Shown: positions 19,130-28,071, counted from the stretch's first letter. The stretch: 64,000 nucleotides of DNA from Stakelama saccharophila (GCF_032229225.1 NZ_CP135076.1:2461001-2525000); one strand, 5' to 3'. A program made the numbers and translations. The notes: generated by a model not told the origin, from the letters alone.

Positions 19130-20680
19130 TCAGTCGATCTCGCTGTCCCGCTCGGCCATTTCGGCACGCACCTCTGCAATGCCTTCATCGATGCCGGCCA
19201 GCGCTTCATCGCGGTCTGCCGCGCTCAAGTCGGCAGCGGCGCGGATCGACGCCTTCGCCGATTCAAGGCCGGCAAGCGCGCTTTCCAGCGCCATCGACTT
19301 GCTCTGCATTGCATGGGCCTGGGCCTCTTGCGCCATCTTCTCTATCCGATCGCTGCAGATGATCATGATCTTCTTCTTGCCGGCGCCGTTGCGATTTTCG
19401 ATGATGCGCCGGGTGGCAGTACCGCCCCCGCCGCAATTCTGCTCGCGAATGTCGGGGATCGACGCCATCGCTTCGGCGCGTGCCTTTGCCGCGATCTCGC
19501 GGTTCTTGATCACGATCGTGCGCGTCTCCGCCGTCGGCGCAGGCGGTGCCGCCGGAACGGACAGGTCCGCAACGGGCGCTGTGGGCGCCGGTGGCGGCGG
19601 CGGCAGATCGTCCTGGGCGAGCGGTGCGGGCGCGTCCGGCGCCGCGGGAGCCGCCGGTGCGGGCACTTCGGCCGGCGGGGTCACCTCACGCAGCGCGGGG
19701 AGTTGCAGCGCATCCAGCTTCACGCCGATCGAATCCTCGACATTGGTGCGCAGCGTCTCGGCAGCGCTCGTGCCCGATGCGGTCACGGCCAGGCCCGCCA
19801 CCATCAGCGCGGCCATGCCGCTCGCGCCCGCAGCCAGTCGCCGGCGTGAGACAGTCCGATTCCTCGACAGCATTTTCAGCCTCCCTTTCAGTTCGTTGAT
19901 GGTGTGCAGGTGACAGGCCGCCGATACCGCCCCGCCATGGGCCGACTTGACGATGGCCAGGCCATAAGCATGGCGCAGCGCCTCCGGCCTGCCGGCCAGC
20001 ACCACGGCGTCGCAGGCCATTTCCTGATCGGCGCGAAACGCGCGGAAGGCGCGCCAGGCGACCGGATTGAACCAGTGGAAGGCAAGCATCGCGAGCGCCG
20101 CCCAATTGGCATAGAGGTCGCCGCGCTGATGGTGGCAAAGCTCGTGCGCCAGCGCGAGATCGCGCTCCGACGGGTCGTAACGTTCGGTGAAATCGCGCGG
20201 AAAGGCGACATATTTGCGAAAGATGCCGAAGGCGAGCGGCCCGTTCGCGGCATCGGTCTCGATCATGTGCACGCGCCCCTCGGCCAGCGCGCGCGAGCGG
20301 CGGCTGCGCCGTATCAGACGCTGGCAGAAACGGCCGTGCGCGATCGCGTGCCAGCCGATGAAGCCCAACGCACCTACGATCCACAGACCCAGTGCGATCG
20401 ACGCCCAGTCCGGCCCGCTCGCCACCGGCGCCGCGTCGGCGCCGCTGATCGGCGCGATCAGATAGATCTGGATGGTCTCGCCCGCCGTCGCGATCGGCGC
20501 GCGGGCGCTCGCGCGCCAACTTTCCGGCAGCGGCGGCAACAGCATGCGCAACGCCGGCAGCGCCCACAGCGCATAGGCGAAGCGCGGTCCCATCGCCTCG
20601 CGCACGGGCCTGCGGATCGCCAGCACCAACAGCATCAACAGCGTGGTCGCGACGACGGTTTCGATGGCCCAGGCGATCAT
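19130..20680 (-). CDS. BlaR1/MecR1-like M56 membrane metalloprotease
   Basis: 516 residues. N-terminal membrane helices and the zinc protease motif HELCHH (near residue 178) with the downstream ADQEMACDA glutamate define an M56 peptidase. Unlike true BlaR1 it has no penicillin-binding sensor domain. After another helix (about 285-310) comes a Pro/Ala-rich stretch and a long charged helical tail. The signal it senses is therefore unknown. Its start overlaps the BlaI-like gene by four bases, giving a repressor-protease pair. The tail may act in the periplasm. Confidence 0.88.
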   Translation of the reverse strand: MIAWAIETVVATTLLMLLVLAIRRPVREAMGPRFAYALWALPALRMLLPPLPESWRASARAPIATAGETIQIYLIAPISGADAAPVASGPDWASIALGLWIVGALGFIGWHAIAHGRFCQRLIRRSRRSRALAEGRVHMIETDAANGPLAFGIFRKYVAFPRDFTERYDPSERDLALAHELCHHQRGDLYANWAALAMLAFHWFNPVAWRAFRAFRADQEMACDAVVLAGRPEALRHAYGLAIVKSAHGGAVSAACHLHTINELKGRLKMLSRNRTVSRRRLAAGASGMAALMVAGLAVTASGTSAAETLRTNVEDSIGVKLDALQLPALREVTPPAEVPAPAAPAAPDAPAPLAQDDLPPPPPAPTAPVADLSVPAAPPAPTAETRTIVIKNREIAAKARAEAMASIPDIREQNCGGGGTATRRIIENRNGAGKKKIMIICSDRIEKMAQEAQAHAMQSKSMALESALAGLESAKASIRAAADLSAADRDEALAGIDEGIAEVRAEMAERDSEID

Positions 20681-21045
20681 TGCTTGAGGTCCTTCAACAG
20701 CGCTTCGATCTCGGCGATGTCACGATCGGACAGTTCGTCGCGCTCGGCGAGATGCGCCACCAGCGGCGTCACCCGGCCGCCGAACAGCCGGTCGATCAGC
20801 CGCTGCGATTCCCCGGCGACATATTCCTCACGCGCGACCAGCGGGCGATAGAGATAGCGCCGGCCCTGCGCCTCGTGCGCGATCGCCTTCTTGGCGAGCA
20901 GCCGCCCGAGCAGCGTCTTGACCGTATTGGCGCTCCACTCCCGCTCCGGGCCGACGCGTTCGGCCACCTCCTGCGCGCCGAGCGGACTTTCGTCCCACAG
21001 CACTTCCATTACGGCATGCTCGGCATCGCTGATTCGTTCGGCCAT
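20677..21045 (-). CDS. blaI: BlaI/MecI/CopY-family transcriptional repressor
   Basis: 122 residues. A winged-helix N-terminal domain (ISDAEHAVMEVLWDESPLGAQEVAERV...WSANTVKTLLGRLLAKKAI) and a C-terminal dimerisation region define the family. In known systems the partner M56 protease triggers cleavage of the repressor. The ATG at 21045 is preferred; two codons upstream is another ATG. Two operator-like palindromes lie directly upstream, suggesting autoregulation. Confidence 0.93.
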   Translation of the reverse strand: MAERISDAEHAVMEVLWDESPLGAQEVAERVGPEREWSANTVKTLLGRLLAKKAIAHEAQGRRYLYRPLVAREEYVAGESQRLIDRLFGGRVTPLVAHLAERDELSDRDIAEIEALLKDLKQ

Positions 21046-21058
21046 GATCACCCTCTTC

Positions 21059-21095
21059 GACTACACCTGTAATCGCACCGATTACGCCTGTAGTC
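21059..21095 (-). promoter_or_regulatory. Two tandem BlaI-type operators
   Basis: Operator 1 is GACTACACCTGTAATC (21059-21074) and operator 2 is GATTACGCCTGTAGTC (21080-21095). Both match the TACAnnTGTA-type dyad recognised by BlaI/MecI regulators. Their centres are 21 bp apart, two helical turns, so two dimers would bind the same face. They sit 14 bases upstream of the blaI start. The rest of the gap to 21353 shows no gene or repeat. Confidence 0.82.
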
Positions 21096-21353
21096 AATAG
21101 GGCTTATCCGCAAATGAACGCGCGCCCGCACCGGACTGTCGGTACGGTTTACACCTGGTCGCCGTCGAAGGACTTCATTAACCGATTTGTGCCAGCAATA
21201 TGGGCGATTGCCGCATTTGGCATGCGCCGTGCACATTGGTCAGCGTTCCGAGCGTCTCCACGCTTCCAGGGCGGACCGGCAGCCAACCGGCCGGTCCGCC
21301 CGACCCGGCAACCGGCAGCAGCAATATTCCCGACCGCAGGGGAAGCGCGCACG

Positions 21354-21389
21354 AAAACGCCCGCCGCCGCTTCACGCGGGCGACGGGCG
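21354..21389 (-). terminator. Terminator-like hairpin after grxD
   Basis: On the minus strand CGCCCG and CGGGCG flank an inner GC-rich stem and are followed by TTTTCG. It lies about 25 bases past the grxD stop, between grxD and the blaI promoter region. Confidence 0.55.
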
Positions 21390-21412
21390 CAAACCATCGG
21401 GATCGCTCCGCC

Positions 21413-21745
21413 TCAGGCGGTGGCCACGACGCCCTTTTCCTTCATCAGATCGGCCAGCTCGCCCGATTCGTACATCTCCATCATGATGTCCGATCCGCCG
21501 ACGAATTCGCCCTTTACATAGAGCTGCGGGATGGTCGGCCAGTCGGAATAGGTCTTGATGCCCTGGCGGACGTCCTGATCCTGCAGCACGTCGACGCTGT
21601 CGAACTCGACGTTCAGGTGCTGCAGAATGGCGACCGCGCGGCTGGAAAAGCCGCATTGCGGGAAAAGCGGGCTGCCCTTCATGAACAGCACCACGCCCTT
21701 GTCCTTCACCATCCCGTCGATGCGGGCGTTCACGTCCTCGCTCAT
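21413..21745 (-). CDS. grxD: Monothiol glutaredoxin, Grx4 type
   Basis: 110 residues with the CGFS active-site motif at 31-34 (FPQCGFSSRA), the WPTIPQLYVKGEFVGGSDI glutathione-binding block and no second active-site Cys. Such proteins bind a 2Fe-2S cluster with glutathione and act with BolA proteins in iron-sulfur delivery. The bolA gene lies four bases upstream in the same operon. Confidence 0.95.
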   Translation of the reverse strand: MSEDVNARIDGMVKDKGVVLFMKGSPLFPQCGFSSRAVAILQHLNVEFDSVDVLQDQDVRQGIKTYSDWPTIPQLYVKGEFVGGSDIMMEMYESGELADLMKEKGVVATA

Positions 21746-21749
21746 ACCT

Positions 21750-21989
21750 CTACTCCTTGTTCGGAACCGCGGTGGTCAGTTGCAGCGCGTGCAGCGTGCC
21801 GCCCATCCGGCCGCCCAGCGCGGCATAGACCGCCTGGTGCTGTTTCACGCGCGGCATTCCGCGAAAACTTTCCGCCGTCACGCGTGCGGCATAATGGTCG
21901 CCGTCGCCGGCGAGGTCGGTGATCTCGACCTCGGCATCCGGAATACCGTCGCGGATCAGCGTCTCGATCTGCTCAGCTTCCATCGCCAT
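21750..21989 (-). CDS. bolA: BolA family protein
   Basis: 79 residues from ATG 21989 (or 77 from ATG 21983). The class II KH-like fold is recognisable from VEITDLAGDGDHYAARVTAESFRGMPRVKQHQAVYAAL. The conserved histidine near the C-terminal helix (THALQ, here LHALQLTT) is the usual cluster ligand with Grx4. It sits between the DUF1476 gene and grxD. The close spacing predicts one transcript. Confidence 0.92.
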   Translation of the reverse strand: MAMEAEQIETLIRDGIPDAEVEITDLAGDGDHYAARVTAESFRGMPRVKQHQAVYAALGGRMGGTLHALQLTTAVPNKE

Positions 21990-21991
21990 CG

Positions 21992-22315
21992 TTATTGGGC
22001 CTCGATCATCTGCCGCCGTGCCTCCACCGCCATATCGTCCAGCGCCTTGCGCACTTCGGCATCGCCGGTATCGACCCCGGCCGCGGTCAGGTCGCCGACG
22101 AGCTTGCGCACCACGTCCTCGTCGCCCGCTTCCTCGAAATCGGCCTGGACGACGGCCTTTGCATAGGCCTCCGATTCCTCGGGCGTCAGCTTCATCTTCT
22201 CCGCCGCCCACAGACCCAGCAGCCGGTTGCGCCGTGCATGGACGCGGAAGGCCATTTCCTCCTCGCGGGCGAACTTCGCCTCGAAGGCCCGCTCGCGATC
22301 ATCGAAGGTCGTCAT
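21992..22315 (-). CDS. DUF1476 protein (ATPase inhibitor zeta-like)
   Basis: 107 residues, starting MTTFDDRERAFEAKFAREEEMAFRVHARRNRLLGLWAAE, the hallmark of the alphaproteobacterial zeta subunit that inhibits F1-ATPase through its N-terminal helix. The remaining sequence is a charged four-helix domain. It is the first gene of the bolA-grxD unit; the link to iron-sulfur delivery is positional only. Confidence 0.93.
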   Translation of the reverse strand: MTTFDDRERAFEAKFAREEEMAFRVHARRNRLLGLWAAEKMKLTPEESEAYAKAVVQADFEEAGDEDVVRKLVGDLTAAGVDTGDAEVRKALDDMAVEARRQMIEAQ

Positions 22316-22357
22316 CTGGTCGTCGTCCCCTGCAAAAAATTTGCTACAGACCGAGAT

Positions 22358-22371
22358 AGGAGGGCCCGATG
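22358..22371 (+). other. Orphan strong ribosome-binding site and start codon
   Basis: AGGAGG (22358-22363) with a 5-base spacer precedes ATG at 22369, and the start reads MAR. The open frame that follows is compositionally a GC-rich shadow of the opposite-strand oxidoreductase gene and resembles no known protein. In related bacteria purC (starting MARRRQ) is often divergent from DUF1476, so this may be a relic of a displaced gene start. Confidence 0.3.
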
Positions 22372-22476
22372 GCTCGCGCAACGGGTGGCGCACACGCCCG
22401 CCGCATCCGAGCCATCAAACCGCTCGCCAAGGCGCCGAGCCCCTGCGGAGGTCACCTGTGCTCCCGAAAAGCTACC

Positions 22477-22553
22477 GTGCTCCTGCGCAGGCGGGAGCCC
22501 AGAGCTTCACCCGCGACGCCCGCGGCTCTGGGTTCCTGCCTGCGCAGGAACAC
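22477..22553. repeat. Family-C palindromic repeat
   Basis: Outer parts GTGCTCCTGCGCAGG and CCTGCGCAGGAACAC, with inner CCCAGAGC and GCTCTGGG, form a long imperfect palindrome of 77 bases. A shorter hairpin of the same style is at 31319. It lies between the DUF1476 start and the oxidoreductase stop. The flanks (22372-22476, 22554-22610) show nothing else. Confidence 0.7.
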
Positions 22554-22610
22554 GACACCCTTTGGCGACGACACACCCCACCCGCAGACGGCGGGCGAAA
22601 ACCCACGCCC

Positions 22611-23612
22611 CTACGTCCCCACCTCGACCACCAGCTTGCCGATCGCCTCGCGCGCCGCCATCTTCGCGATCGCCTTGCCGCCGTCCCCGAACGCGAAGAC
22701 CTCGGTGACGCGCGGCGCGATCCTGCCGTCCTCCCACAAGCGGAACAGCGTCTCGACATGGGCGGCATTGGCTTGTCGGTCGCGCATCGCGAACGCGCCC
22801 CAGAACACGCCGCACACGTCGCACGACTTCAAGAGCGTCAGGTTGAGCGGCAGCTTCGCGATCCCCGCCGGAAAGCCGACGACCAGATAGCGCCCCTCCC
22901 AGCCGATCGCGCGCAGCGCCGGCTCGGTATAGTCGCCGCCGACGGGGTCGTAGATCACCTGCGCCCCGTTCGGCCCCAGCGCCTCCTTGAAGCGGCTGGC
23001 CAGCGCCTTCGACTGGTCCTTGTCGAACGGCGCGCGGTCATAGACGATCGTCTCGTCCGCGCCCGCCTCGCGCGCCGCCTGCGCCTTTTCCTCCGACGAG
23101 ACGGCAGCGACCACGCGCGCGCCGAACGCCTTGCCCAGCTCGACCGCCGCCAGCCCGACCCCGCCCGCCGCACCGAGCACCAGCAGCGTGTCGCCCGACT
23201 TCAGATGCCCGCGGTCGAGCAGCGCGTGGATCGTCGTCGCATAGGTCAGGAGCAGCGCCGATCCTTCGGCGAAACTCCGCCCCTCGGGCAGGCGATAGGC
23301 GCGCCCGGCATCGAGCACGATCTTTTCGGCCAGCCCGCCATGCCCCACCGTCGCCAGCACCCGGTCGCCCGCTTGCCAGCCGGTGACGCCCTCGCCCACC
23401 GCCTCGACCACGCCCGAGATTTCGCTGCCCGGCGCAAATGGGCGCTCGGGCTTGAACTGATATTTGTCCTCGATGATCAGGACGTCGGGATAGTTGATCG
23501 AACAAGCCTTGGCCGCGACCAGCAACTGCCCCTTGCCCGGGCTCGGCTCGGGAAGGTCGGCCAGTTCGAGCGTATCAGGTCCGCCCGGCGCCCTCGACAG
23601 CAATGCTTTCAT
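22611..23612 (-). CDS. NADPH:quinone oxidoreductase (zinc-free MDR family)
   Basis: 333 residues. Medium-chain dehydrogenase/reductase with a GroES-like N-terminal half ([31 protein letters not shown]) and a Rossmann half with [22 protein letters not shown] for NADPH. It lacks the zinc ligands of alcohol dehydrogenases. The ATG lies inside the 3' end of leuD (38-base overlap), so it is probably transcribed with leu genes. The natural substrate is unknown. Confidence 0.9.
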   Translation of the reverse strand: MKALLSRAPGGPDTLELADLPEPSPGKGQLLVAAKACSINYPDVLIIEDKYQFKPERPFAPGSEISGVVEAVGEGVTGWQAGDRVLATVGHGGLAEKIVLDAGRAYRLPEGRSFAEGSALLLTYATTIHALLDRGHLKSGDTLLVLGAAGGVGLAAVELGKAFGARVVAAVSSEEKAQAAREAGADETIVYDRAPFDKDQSKALASRFKEALGPNGAQVIYDPVGGDYTEPALRAIGWEGRYLVVGFPAGIAKLPLNLTLLKSCDVCGVFWGAFAMRDRQANAAHVETLFRLWEDGRIAPRVTEVFAFGDGGKAIAKMAAREAIGKLVVEVGT

Positions 23613-24216
23613 CTCGCCCCTCTCCTCCGCGTCGCGGTATGAGCCAGGGCCGCGTGTTCGCGATACCGGACTCGTATTTCGAAATCACGGTATCCTTTGC
23701 CAGTGTCAGGCCGACTTCGTCCAGCCCCTGCATCAGGCATTCGCGGCGAAAGGGATCGAGTTCGAAGGAAAAACGGTCCTGAAACGGCGTCGTCACCGTC
23801 ATCGTTTCCAGGTCGACGGTGATCTCGTCGGTCTGCGCGACCGCCATCAGCCGGTCGATCGCATCCTGCGGCAGCGCGACGGTGACGATGCCGTTCTTGA
23901 ACGCATTGCCGGAAAAGATGTCGGAAAAGCTCGGCGCGATCACCGCCTTCACGCCCATATCGGCAAGTGCCCATGCGGCGTGTTCGCGGCTCGACCCGCA
24001 GCCGAAATTGTCGCCGGCGATCAACAGCGGCGCGCCGGCATATTCGGGATCGTCGAAGACGTTGCCGGGCTCTGCGCGCACGCTTTCGAACGCGCCCCGG
24101 CCCAGCCCCTCACGCGTTACGGTCTTCAGCCAGTGGGCGGGAATGATGATGTCGGTATCGACATTCTCCGCGCCGAACGGATAGGCGCGGCCCTGAACGG
24201 TGCGGACGGGTTCCAT
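23575..24216 (-). CDS. leuD: 3-isopropylmalate dehydratase small subunit
   Basis: 213 residues. With LeuC it isomerises isopropylmalate in leucine synthesis. Motifs are [15 protein letters not shown] at the N-terminus, [17 protein letters not shown] (swivel domain active loop) and [16 protein letters not shown]. It has GAGGAGG a few bases before ATG 24216. A family-A repeat lies just upstream, and a small exported-peptide gene separates it from leuC. Confidence 0.95.
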   Translation of the reverse strand: MEPVRTVQGRAYPFGAENVDTDIIIPAHWLKTVTREGLGRGAFESVRAEPGNVFDDPEYAGAPLLIAGDNFGCGSSREHAAWALADMGVKAVIAPSFSDIFSGNAFKNGIVTVALPQDAIDRLMAVAQTDEITVDLETMTVTTPFQDRFSFELDPFRRECLMQGLDEVGLTLAKDTVISKYESGIANTRPWLIPRRGGEGRDESIAVEGAGRT

Positions 24217-24235
24217 CGGTTACCTCCTCACAAAT

Positions 24236-24349
24236 TCCTCCCCTGCAAGGGGAGGTGGCAGCCCGAGGGGCTGACGGAGGGGTATAACCACCAGCGTCGA
24301 CACCCCTCCACCATGCTTCGCATGGTCCCCCTCCCCTTGCAGGGGAGGA
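24236..24349. repeat. Family-A palindromic repeat between leuD and the small peptide gene
   Basis: Terminal arms (24236-24255 and 24330-24349) are 20-bp perfect inverted repeats, each itself a small palindrome of the form CCTCCCCTGCAAGGGGAGG. The interior contains GGCAGCCCGAGGGGCTGACGG and CCTCCACCATGCTTCGCATGG stems, as in the copies at 51567 and 57499. It starts 20 bases upstream of leuD and ends 8 bases past the stop at 24357. Confidence 0.9.
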
Positions 24350-24356
24350 TCTTCGG

Positions 24357-24500
24357 CTACTGCGCGGCGACGACGCCTCCCGCGCCGCTCGTCGGCGCGA
24401 AGTCCGCCGGCACGTCGCTGACGGTATTCGTCGAAGCATAAGCGGCGGCGACGCCGCTCAGCAGGGTTCCGGCCACAAGAGCCACCAAAGCACGCTTCAT
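24357..24500 (-). CDS. Tiny exported peptide between leuC and leuD, 47 residues
   Basis: Starts [22 protein letters not shown], a clear signal peptide, followed by about 25 residues rich in small amino acids ([15 protein letters not shown]). The ATG overlaps the leuC TGA as ATGA, so it is translationally coupled to leuC. I do not recognise a family. The coupling and signal peptide support a real gene. A role in leucine synthesis is not implied, since the mature peptide would be exported. Confidence 0.65.
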   Translation of the reverse strand: MKRALVALVAGTLLSGVAAAYASTNTVSDVPADFAPTSGAGGVVAAQ

Positions 24501-25942
24501 TCGTCCCCACCCCCGATAAGATCCCGCACGTCCGTCAGGCGCCCCGTAACCGCCGCTGCCGCCGCCATCGCCGGCGACACCAGATGCGTTCGCGCGCCCG
24601 GACCCTGCCGCCCTACGAAATTCCGGTTCGAAGTGGAAGCACAACGTTCGCCCGCCGGCACCTTGTCCGGGTTCATCGCCAGGCACATCGAACAGCCGGG
24701 CTCGCGCCATTCGAACCCTGCTTCGATAAAGATGCGGTCGATCCCCTCGGCCTCGGCCTGCCGCTTGACCAGTCCCGAACCGGGCACGACCAGCGCCTGT
24801 TTCATTCGCGCGGCGACCTTGCGGCCCTTCACCACCGCGGCGGCGGCGCGCAGATCCTCGATCCGGCTGTTGGTGCAACTGCCGATGAAGACATGCTCCA
24901 GCGCGACGTCCTGCATCGCCGTACCCGGTGTTAGCCCCATATAATCGAGCGACTTCCTCGCCGCGGCGCGCTTGGCGGGATCGTCGAAGCTGTCGGGATC
25001 TGGCACCACTCCGGTGATCGACACCACATCCTCGGGGCTCGTCCCCCAGGTCAGCGACGGTGCGATGTCGCTCGCCTCGAGCGTGACCACCCGGTCATAA
25101 TGCGCCCCGGCATCGCTCGGCAGGCGGCGCCAATAGTCGACTGCCCAGTCCCACGCTTCGCCCTTCGGCGCCATGGGCCGGCCTTGCAGATAGCGATAGG
25201 TCGTCTCGTCGGGTGCGATCAGCCCCGACCGCGCGCCGCCCTCGATCGACATGTTCGATACCGTCAGCCGCCCCTCGACCGACAACGCGCGGATCACCTC
25301 GCCGGTATATTCGATGACATGGCCCGTACCGCCGCCCGCGCCGATCCGCCCGATGATGGCGAGCGCCACGTCCTTGGCCGACACGCCGAAGCCCAGCGTA
25401 CCGTCGACGCGCACCTCCATCGTCTTCGACTGTTTCAACAGCAGGGTCTGCGTCGCCAGCACATGCTCGACCTCGCTCGTCCCGATGCCGAACGCCAGCG
25501 CCCCCAGCGCGCCATGCGCCGAGGTATGGCTGTCGCCGCACACCAAAGTCGTGCCGGGCAACGTGAAGCCCTGCTCGGGTCCGACGACATGGACGATGCC
25601 CTGTTCGGGCGCGACCGCGTCGAAATAGGCCACACCGAAGTCGCGCGTGTTGCGTTCAAGCGCCGCGAGTTGCCCTGCGCTCGCCGGATCGGCGATCGGA
25701 AGCCGCGCGCCGTTCGCATCCACCCGCGCGGTCGTCGGCAGGTTATGGTCGGGCACCGCCAGCGTCAGGTCGGGCCGGCGCACCGCACGCCCCCCCATGC
25801 GCAACCCTTCAAAGGCCTGCGGACTCGTCACCTCGTGAACGAGATGCCGGTCGATATAAATGAGGCAGGTGCCGTCGTCGCGGCGTTCCACGACGTGATC
25901 GGCCCAGATTTTTTCGTACAGGGTAATAGGTCTGCTGGCCAT
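24497..25942 (-). CDS. leuC: 3-isopropylmalate dehydratase large subunit
   Basis: 481 residues. Aconitase-superfamily enzyme with the 4Fe-4S cysteines in [10 protein letters not shown] and in [10 protein letters not shown], plus [32 protein letters not shown] and the [25 protein letters not shown] end. It acts with LeuD. ATG 25942 starts [18 protein letters not shown], the usual N-terminus. The 188-base gap upstream shows no obvious attenuator or leader peptide. Confidence 0.96.
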   Translation of the reverse strand: MASRPITLYEKIWADHVVERRDDGTCLIYIDRHLVHEVTSPQAFEGLRMGGRAVRRPDLTLAVPDHNLPTTARVDANGARLPIADPASAGQLAALERNTRDFGVAYFDAVAPEQGIVHVVGPEQGFTLPGTTLVCGDSHTSAHGALGALAFGIGTSEVEHVLATQTLLLKQSKTMEVRVDGTLGFGVSAKDVALAIIGRIGAGGGTGHVIEYTGEVIRALSVEGRLTVSNMSIEGGARSGLIAPDETTYRYLQGRPMAPKGEAWDWAVDYWRRLPSDAGAHYDRVVTLEASDIAPSLTWGTSPEDVVSITGVVPDPDSFDDPAKRAAARKSLDYMGLTPGTAMQDVALEHVFIGSCTNSRIEDLRAAAAVVKGRKVAARMKQALVVPGSGLVKRQAEAEGIDRIFIEAGFEWREPGCSMCLAMNPDKVPAGERCASTSNRNFVGRQGPGARTHLVSPAMAAAAAVTGRLTDVRDLIGGGDE

Positions 25943-26130
25943 GCGAGCGCTTCTAACGGAATGATGCTTTATCGCAAGCCCACATGAAAGATTCGTTCAT
26001 CCCTTTGTCCGAACTCGCGTCCGGCACTGTTCCGCCCGACAGATATCGGAAGGTCGAAAACATCTCCTATTCCCAAGGGTGGAAGGTCGGCCTAGTCCCG
26101 CCTTTGCGAGGACAGGTTCACGCTCGTCAC

Positions 26131-27033
26131 CTACCGCCCCGCTTCCTTCACGAAATCGACGAACGCCCTCAGCGGCGTCGGCAGATGCCGCCGGCCCGGA
26201 TAATAAAGGAACGGCCCCGAAAACGCCTCCCACCAGTCCTCCAGCACCGGTTCCAGCGCGCCGCTTGCGAAATGCGGTGCCAGCCAGTGATCGAACAGCA
26301 TCACGACGCCCAGCCCGCTGACCGCGCTCGACACCAGCAGGTCGGCGCCGCCGCCCAGCCGCACGGTCAGCGGCCCGTCGGGCTCGAGACGCACGATCTC
26401 GCCGTCCCGCTCGAACTCCCAGGCCGGCTTGTACCCGCTCGCGAACCGGCCGAGCAGGCACCGATGGCCAAGCAGGTCGCGCGGATGCTCCGGCCGCCCA
26501 TGCGCGTCGAGATAGGCCGGCGACGCCGCCGCCGCGAACCGCTGCACGCGCGGCCCGATCGGCACCGCGATCATGTCCTGCTCCAGTCGTTCCTCATAGC
26601 GGATGCCGGCGTCGCATCCCGCCGCGAGCACGTCGACAAAGCCCTCCTCCACCACCACGTCCAGCCTGATGTCGGGATAGCGGCCGAGAAACGCCGGCAG
26701 GATGTCGGGCAGCACCAGCCGCGCGGCGCTTTCGGGCACGTTCAGCCGCAGCGTTCCCGCCGGCCGCTCGCGAAAATCGTTCACCATCTCCAGCGCCGAA
26801 TCGATATCGCTCAGCGCCGGCCCCAGCCGTTCGAGCAGCCGCGCGCCGGCCTCGGTCGGCGCTACGCTGCGCGTCGTGCGGTGGAGAAGGCGCACGCCCA
26901 TACGCGCCTCCAGCCGCCGTACGGCTTCGCTCAGTCCCGACGCCGACAGGTCGGCGCGGCGCGCGGCGTCGCGAAATCCGCCCGCGCGGGAAACCGCGAC
27001 GAAGGCGGCAAGATCATTCAGGTCGGGCTTCAT
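26131..27033 (-). CDS. LysR-family transcriptional regulator
   Basis: 300 residues. N-terminal helix-turn-helix (LNDLAAFVAVSRAGGFRDAARRADLSASGLSEAVRRLEARMGVRLLHRTTR) and a C-terminal periplasmic-binding-like effector domain (TLRLNVPESAARLVLPDILPAFLGRYPDI). It is divergent from the aldo-keto reductase gene with a 97-base shared control region, so it probably regulates that gene. The effector is unknown. ATG 27033 gives the standard MKPDLNDL start. Confidence 0.93.
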   Translation of the reverse strand: MKPDLNDLAAFVAVSRAGGFRDAARRADLSASGLSEAVRRLEARMGVRLLHRTTRSVAPTEAGARLLERLGPALSDIDSALEMVNDFRERPAGTLRLNVPESAARLVLPDILPAFLGRYPDIRLDVVVEEGFVDVLAAGCDAGIRYEERLEQDMIAVPIGPRVQRFAAAASPAYLDAHGRPEHPRDLLGHRCLLGRFASGYKPAWEFERDGEIVRLEPDGPLTVRLGGGADLLVSSAVSGLGVVMLFDHWLAPHFASGALEPVLEDWWEAFSGPFLYYPGRRHLPTPLRAFVDFVKEAGR

Positions 27034-27082
27034 TGTACGATTTCTCGAACAACTCGTCCCGATCGGCAAGTCTTATCGTACA
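27034..27082. promoter_or_regulatory. Inverted repeat in the LysR/aldo-keto reductase control region
   Basis: TGTACGAT (27034-27041) and ATCGTACA (27075-27082) form a perfect 8-bp inverted repeat separated by 33 bases. The left copy abuts the LysR start codon, the right lies 48 bases upstream of the reductase. This fits two binding sites of a regulator that represses its own gene, but the sites are far apart for a single LysR dyad. Confidence 0.5.
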
Positions 27083-27130
27083 GCGTTCGGCACGCCAGAT
27101 TGAAGGATACACAGCAGGAAAGGAACCAGC

Positions 27131-28003
27131 ATGACCGATTTGTCAAAGGCCGGCAGCTATCAACTCGGCGATCGCATGGTGAAGCGGATGGGCTACGGCG
27201 CGATGCAACTCGCCGGCCCCGGCGTGTTCGGGCCGCCAAAGGATGCCGATGCCGCGCGCGACGTGCTCAAAGCCGCGATCACTGCGGGGGTCGACCATAT
27301 CGACACCAGCGATTTTTACGGCCCGCACGTCGTCAACCGTCTGATCGCCCAGGCGCTGTCGCCCTATCCGGACGATCTGACCATCGTCACCAAGATCGGG
27401 GCGGTGCGCGGCGGGGACGCATCGTGGAATCCGGCGATGGGCGCCGACGAGTTGCGCCGCGCGGTCGAGGACAATCTGCGCAACCTGCGCCGCGACGCGA
27501 TCGACGTCGTCAACCTCCGCCTGATGTTCGGCGACGACCACGGCCCCGCCGCCGGATCGGTCGCCGAACCGCTATCGACGCTCGTGAAGATGCGTGACGA
27601 AGGGCTGATCCGCCATATCGGCCTCAGCAACGCGACGCCCGAACAGGTCCGCGAAGCGCGCGGCATGACCGAGATCGCATGCGTGCAGAATCTCTACAAT
27701 CTCGCGAACCGCGGCGACGACGCGCTGATCGATATGCTCGCCGAAGCCGGAATCGCCTATGTTCCGTTCTTCCCGCTTGGCGGGTTCACCCCGCTGCAAT
27801 CCGATACGCTGTCGAACGTCGCGCGACGTCTCGAAGCCACGCCGATGCAGGTCGCGCTTGCCTGGCTGCTCCAGCGCTCGCCCAACATCCTGCTCATTCC
27901 CGGCACCTCGTCTGTCGCACACCTGCGTGAAAATCTCGCCGCCGCTGAATTGACGCTGCCGGCGGACGCCGTGACCGAACTGGACGGCATCGCCGGCGCG
28001 TAG
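27131..28003 (+). CDS. Aldo/keto reductase
   Basis: 290 residues. TIM-barrel oxidoreductase with GYGAMQLAGPG, DTSDFYGPHVVN (Asp and catalytic Tyr), VTKIG (Lys) and the NADPH-binding IPGTSSVAHLREN end. The histidine of the usual catalytic tetrad is replaced: the segment reads DVVNLRLM, as in the YdbC-like branch. The substrate is unknown. ATG 27131 has AAGGAACC upstream. It is regulated, presumably, by the divergent LysR protein. Confidence 0.92.
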   Translation: MTDLSKAGSYQLGDRMVKRMGYGAMQLAGPGVFGPPKDADAARDVLKAAITAGVDHIDTSDFYGPHVVNRLIAQALSPYPDDLTIVTKIGAVRGGDASWNPAMGADELRRAVEDNLRNLRRDAIDVVNLRLMFGDDHGPAAGSVAEPLSTLVKMRDEGLIRHIGLSNATPEQVREARGMTEIACVQNLYNLANRGDDALIDMLAEAGIAYVPFFPLGGFTPLQSDTLSNVARRLEATPMQVALAWLLQRSPNILLIPGTSSVAHLRENLAAAELTLPADAVTELDGIAGA

Positions 28004-28071
28004 CGAACCCGTGGCGAAGCTGCTGGCGCATTGCCGCTCCGGCAGCTCTCCCCAAACCGTGGCCTCCTCCC

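Noticed and set aside
22477-22553. CRISPR-like repeat
   Set aside because: Only one palindromic unit with no regular spacers; it fits a family of dispersed repeats.
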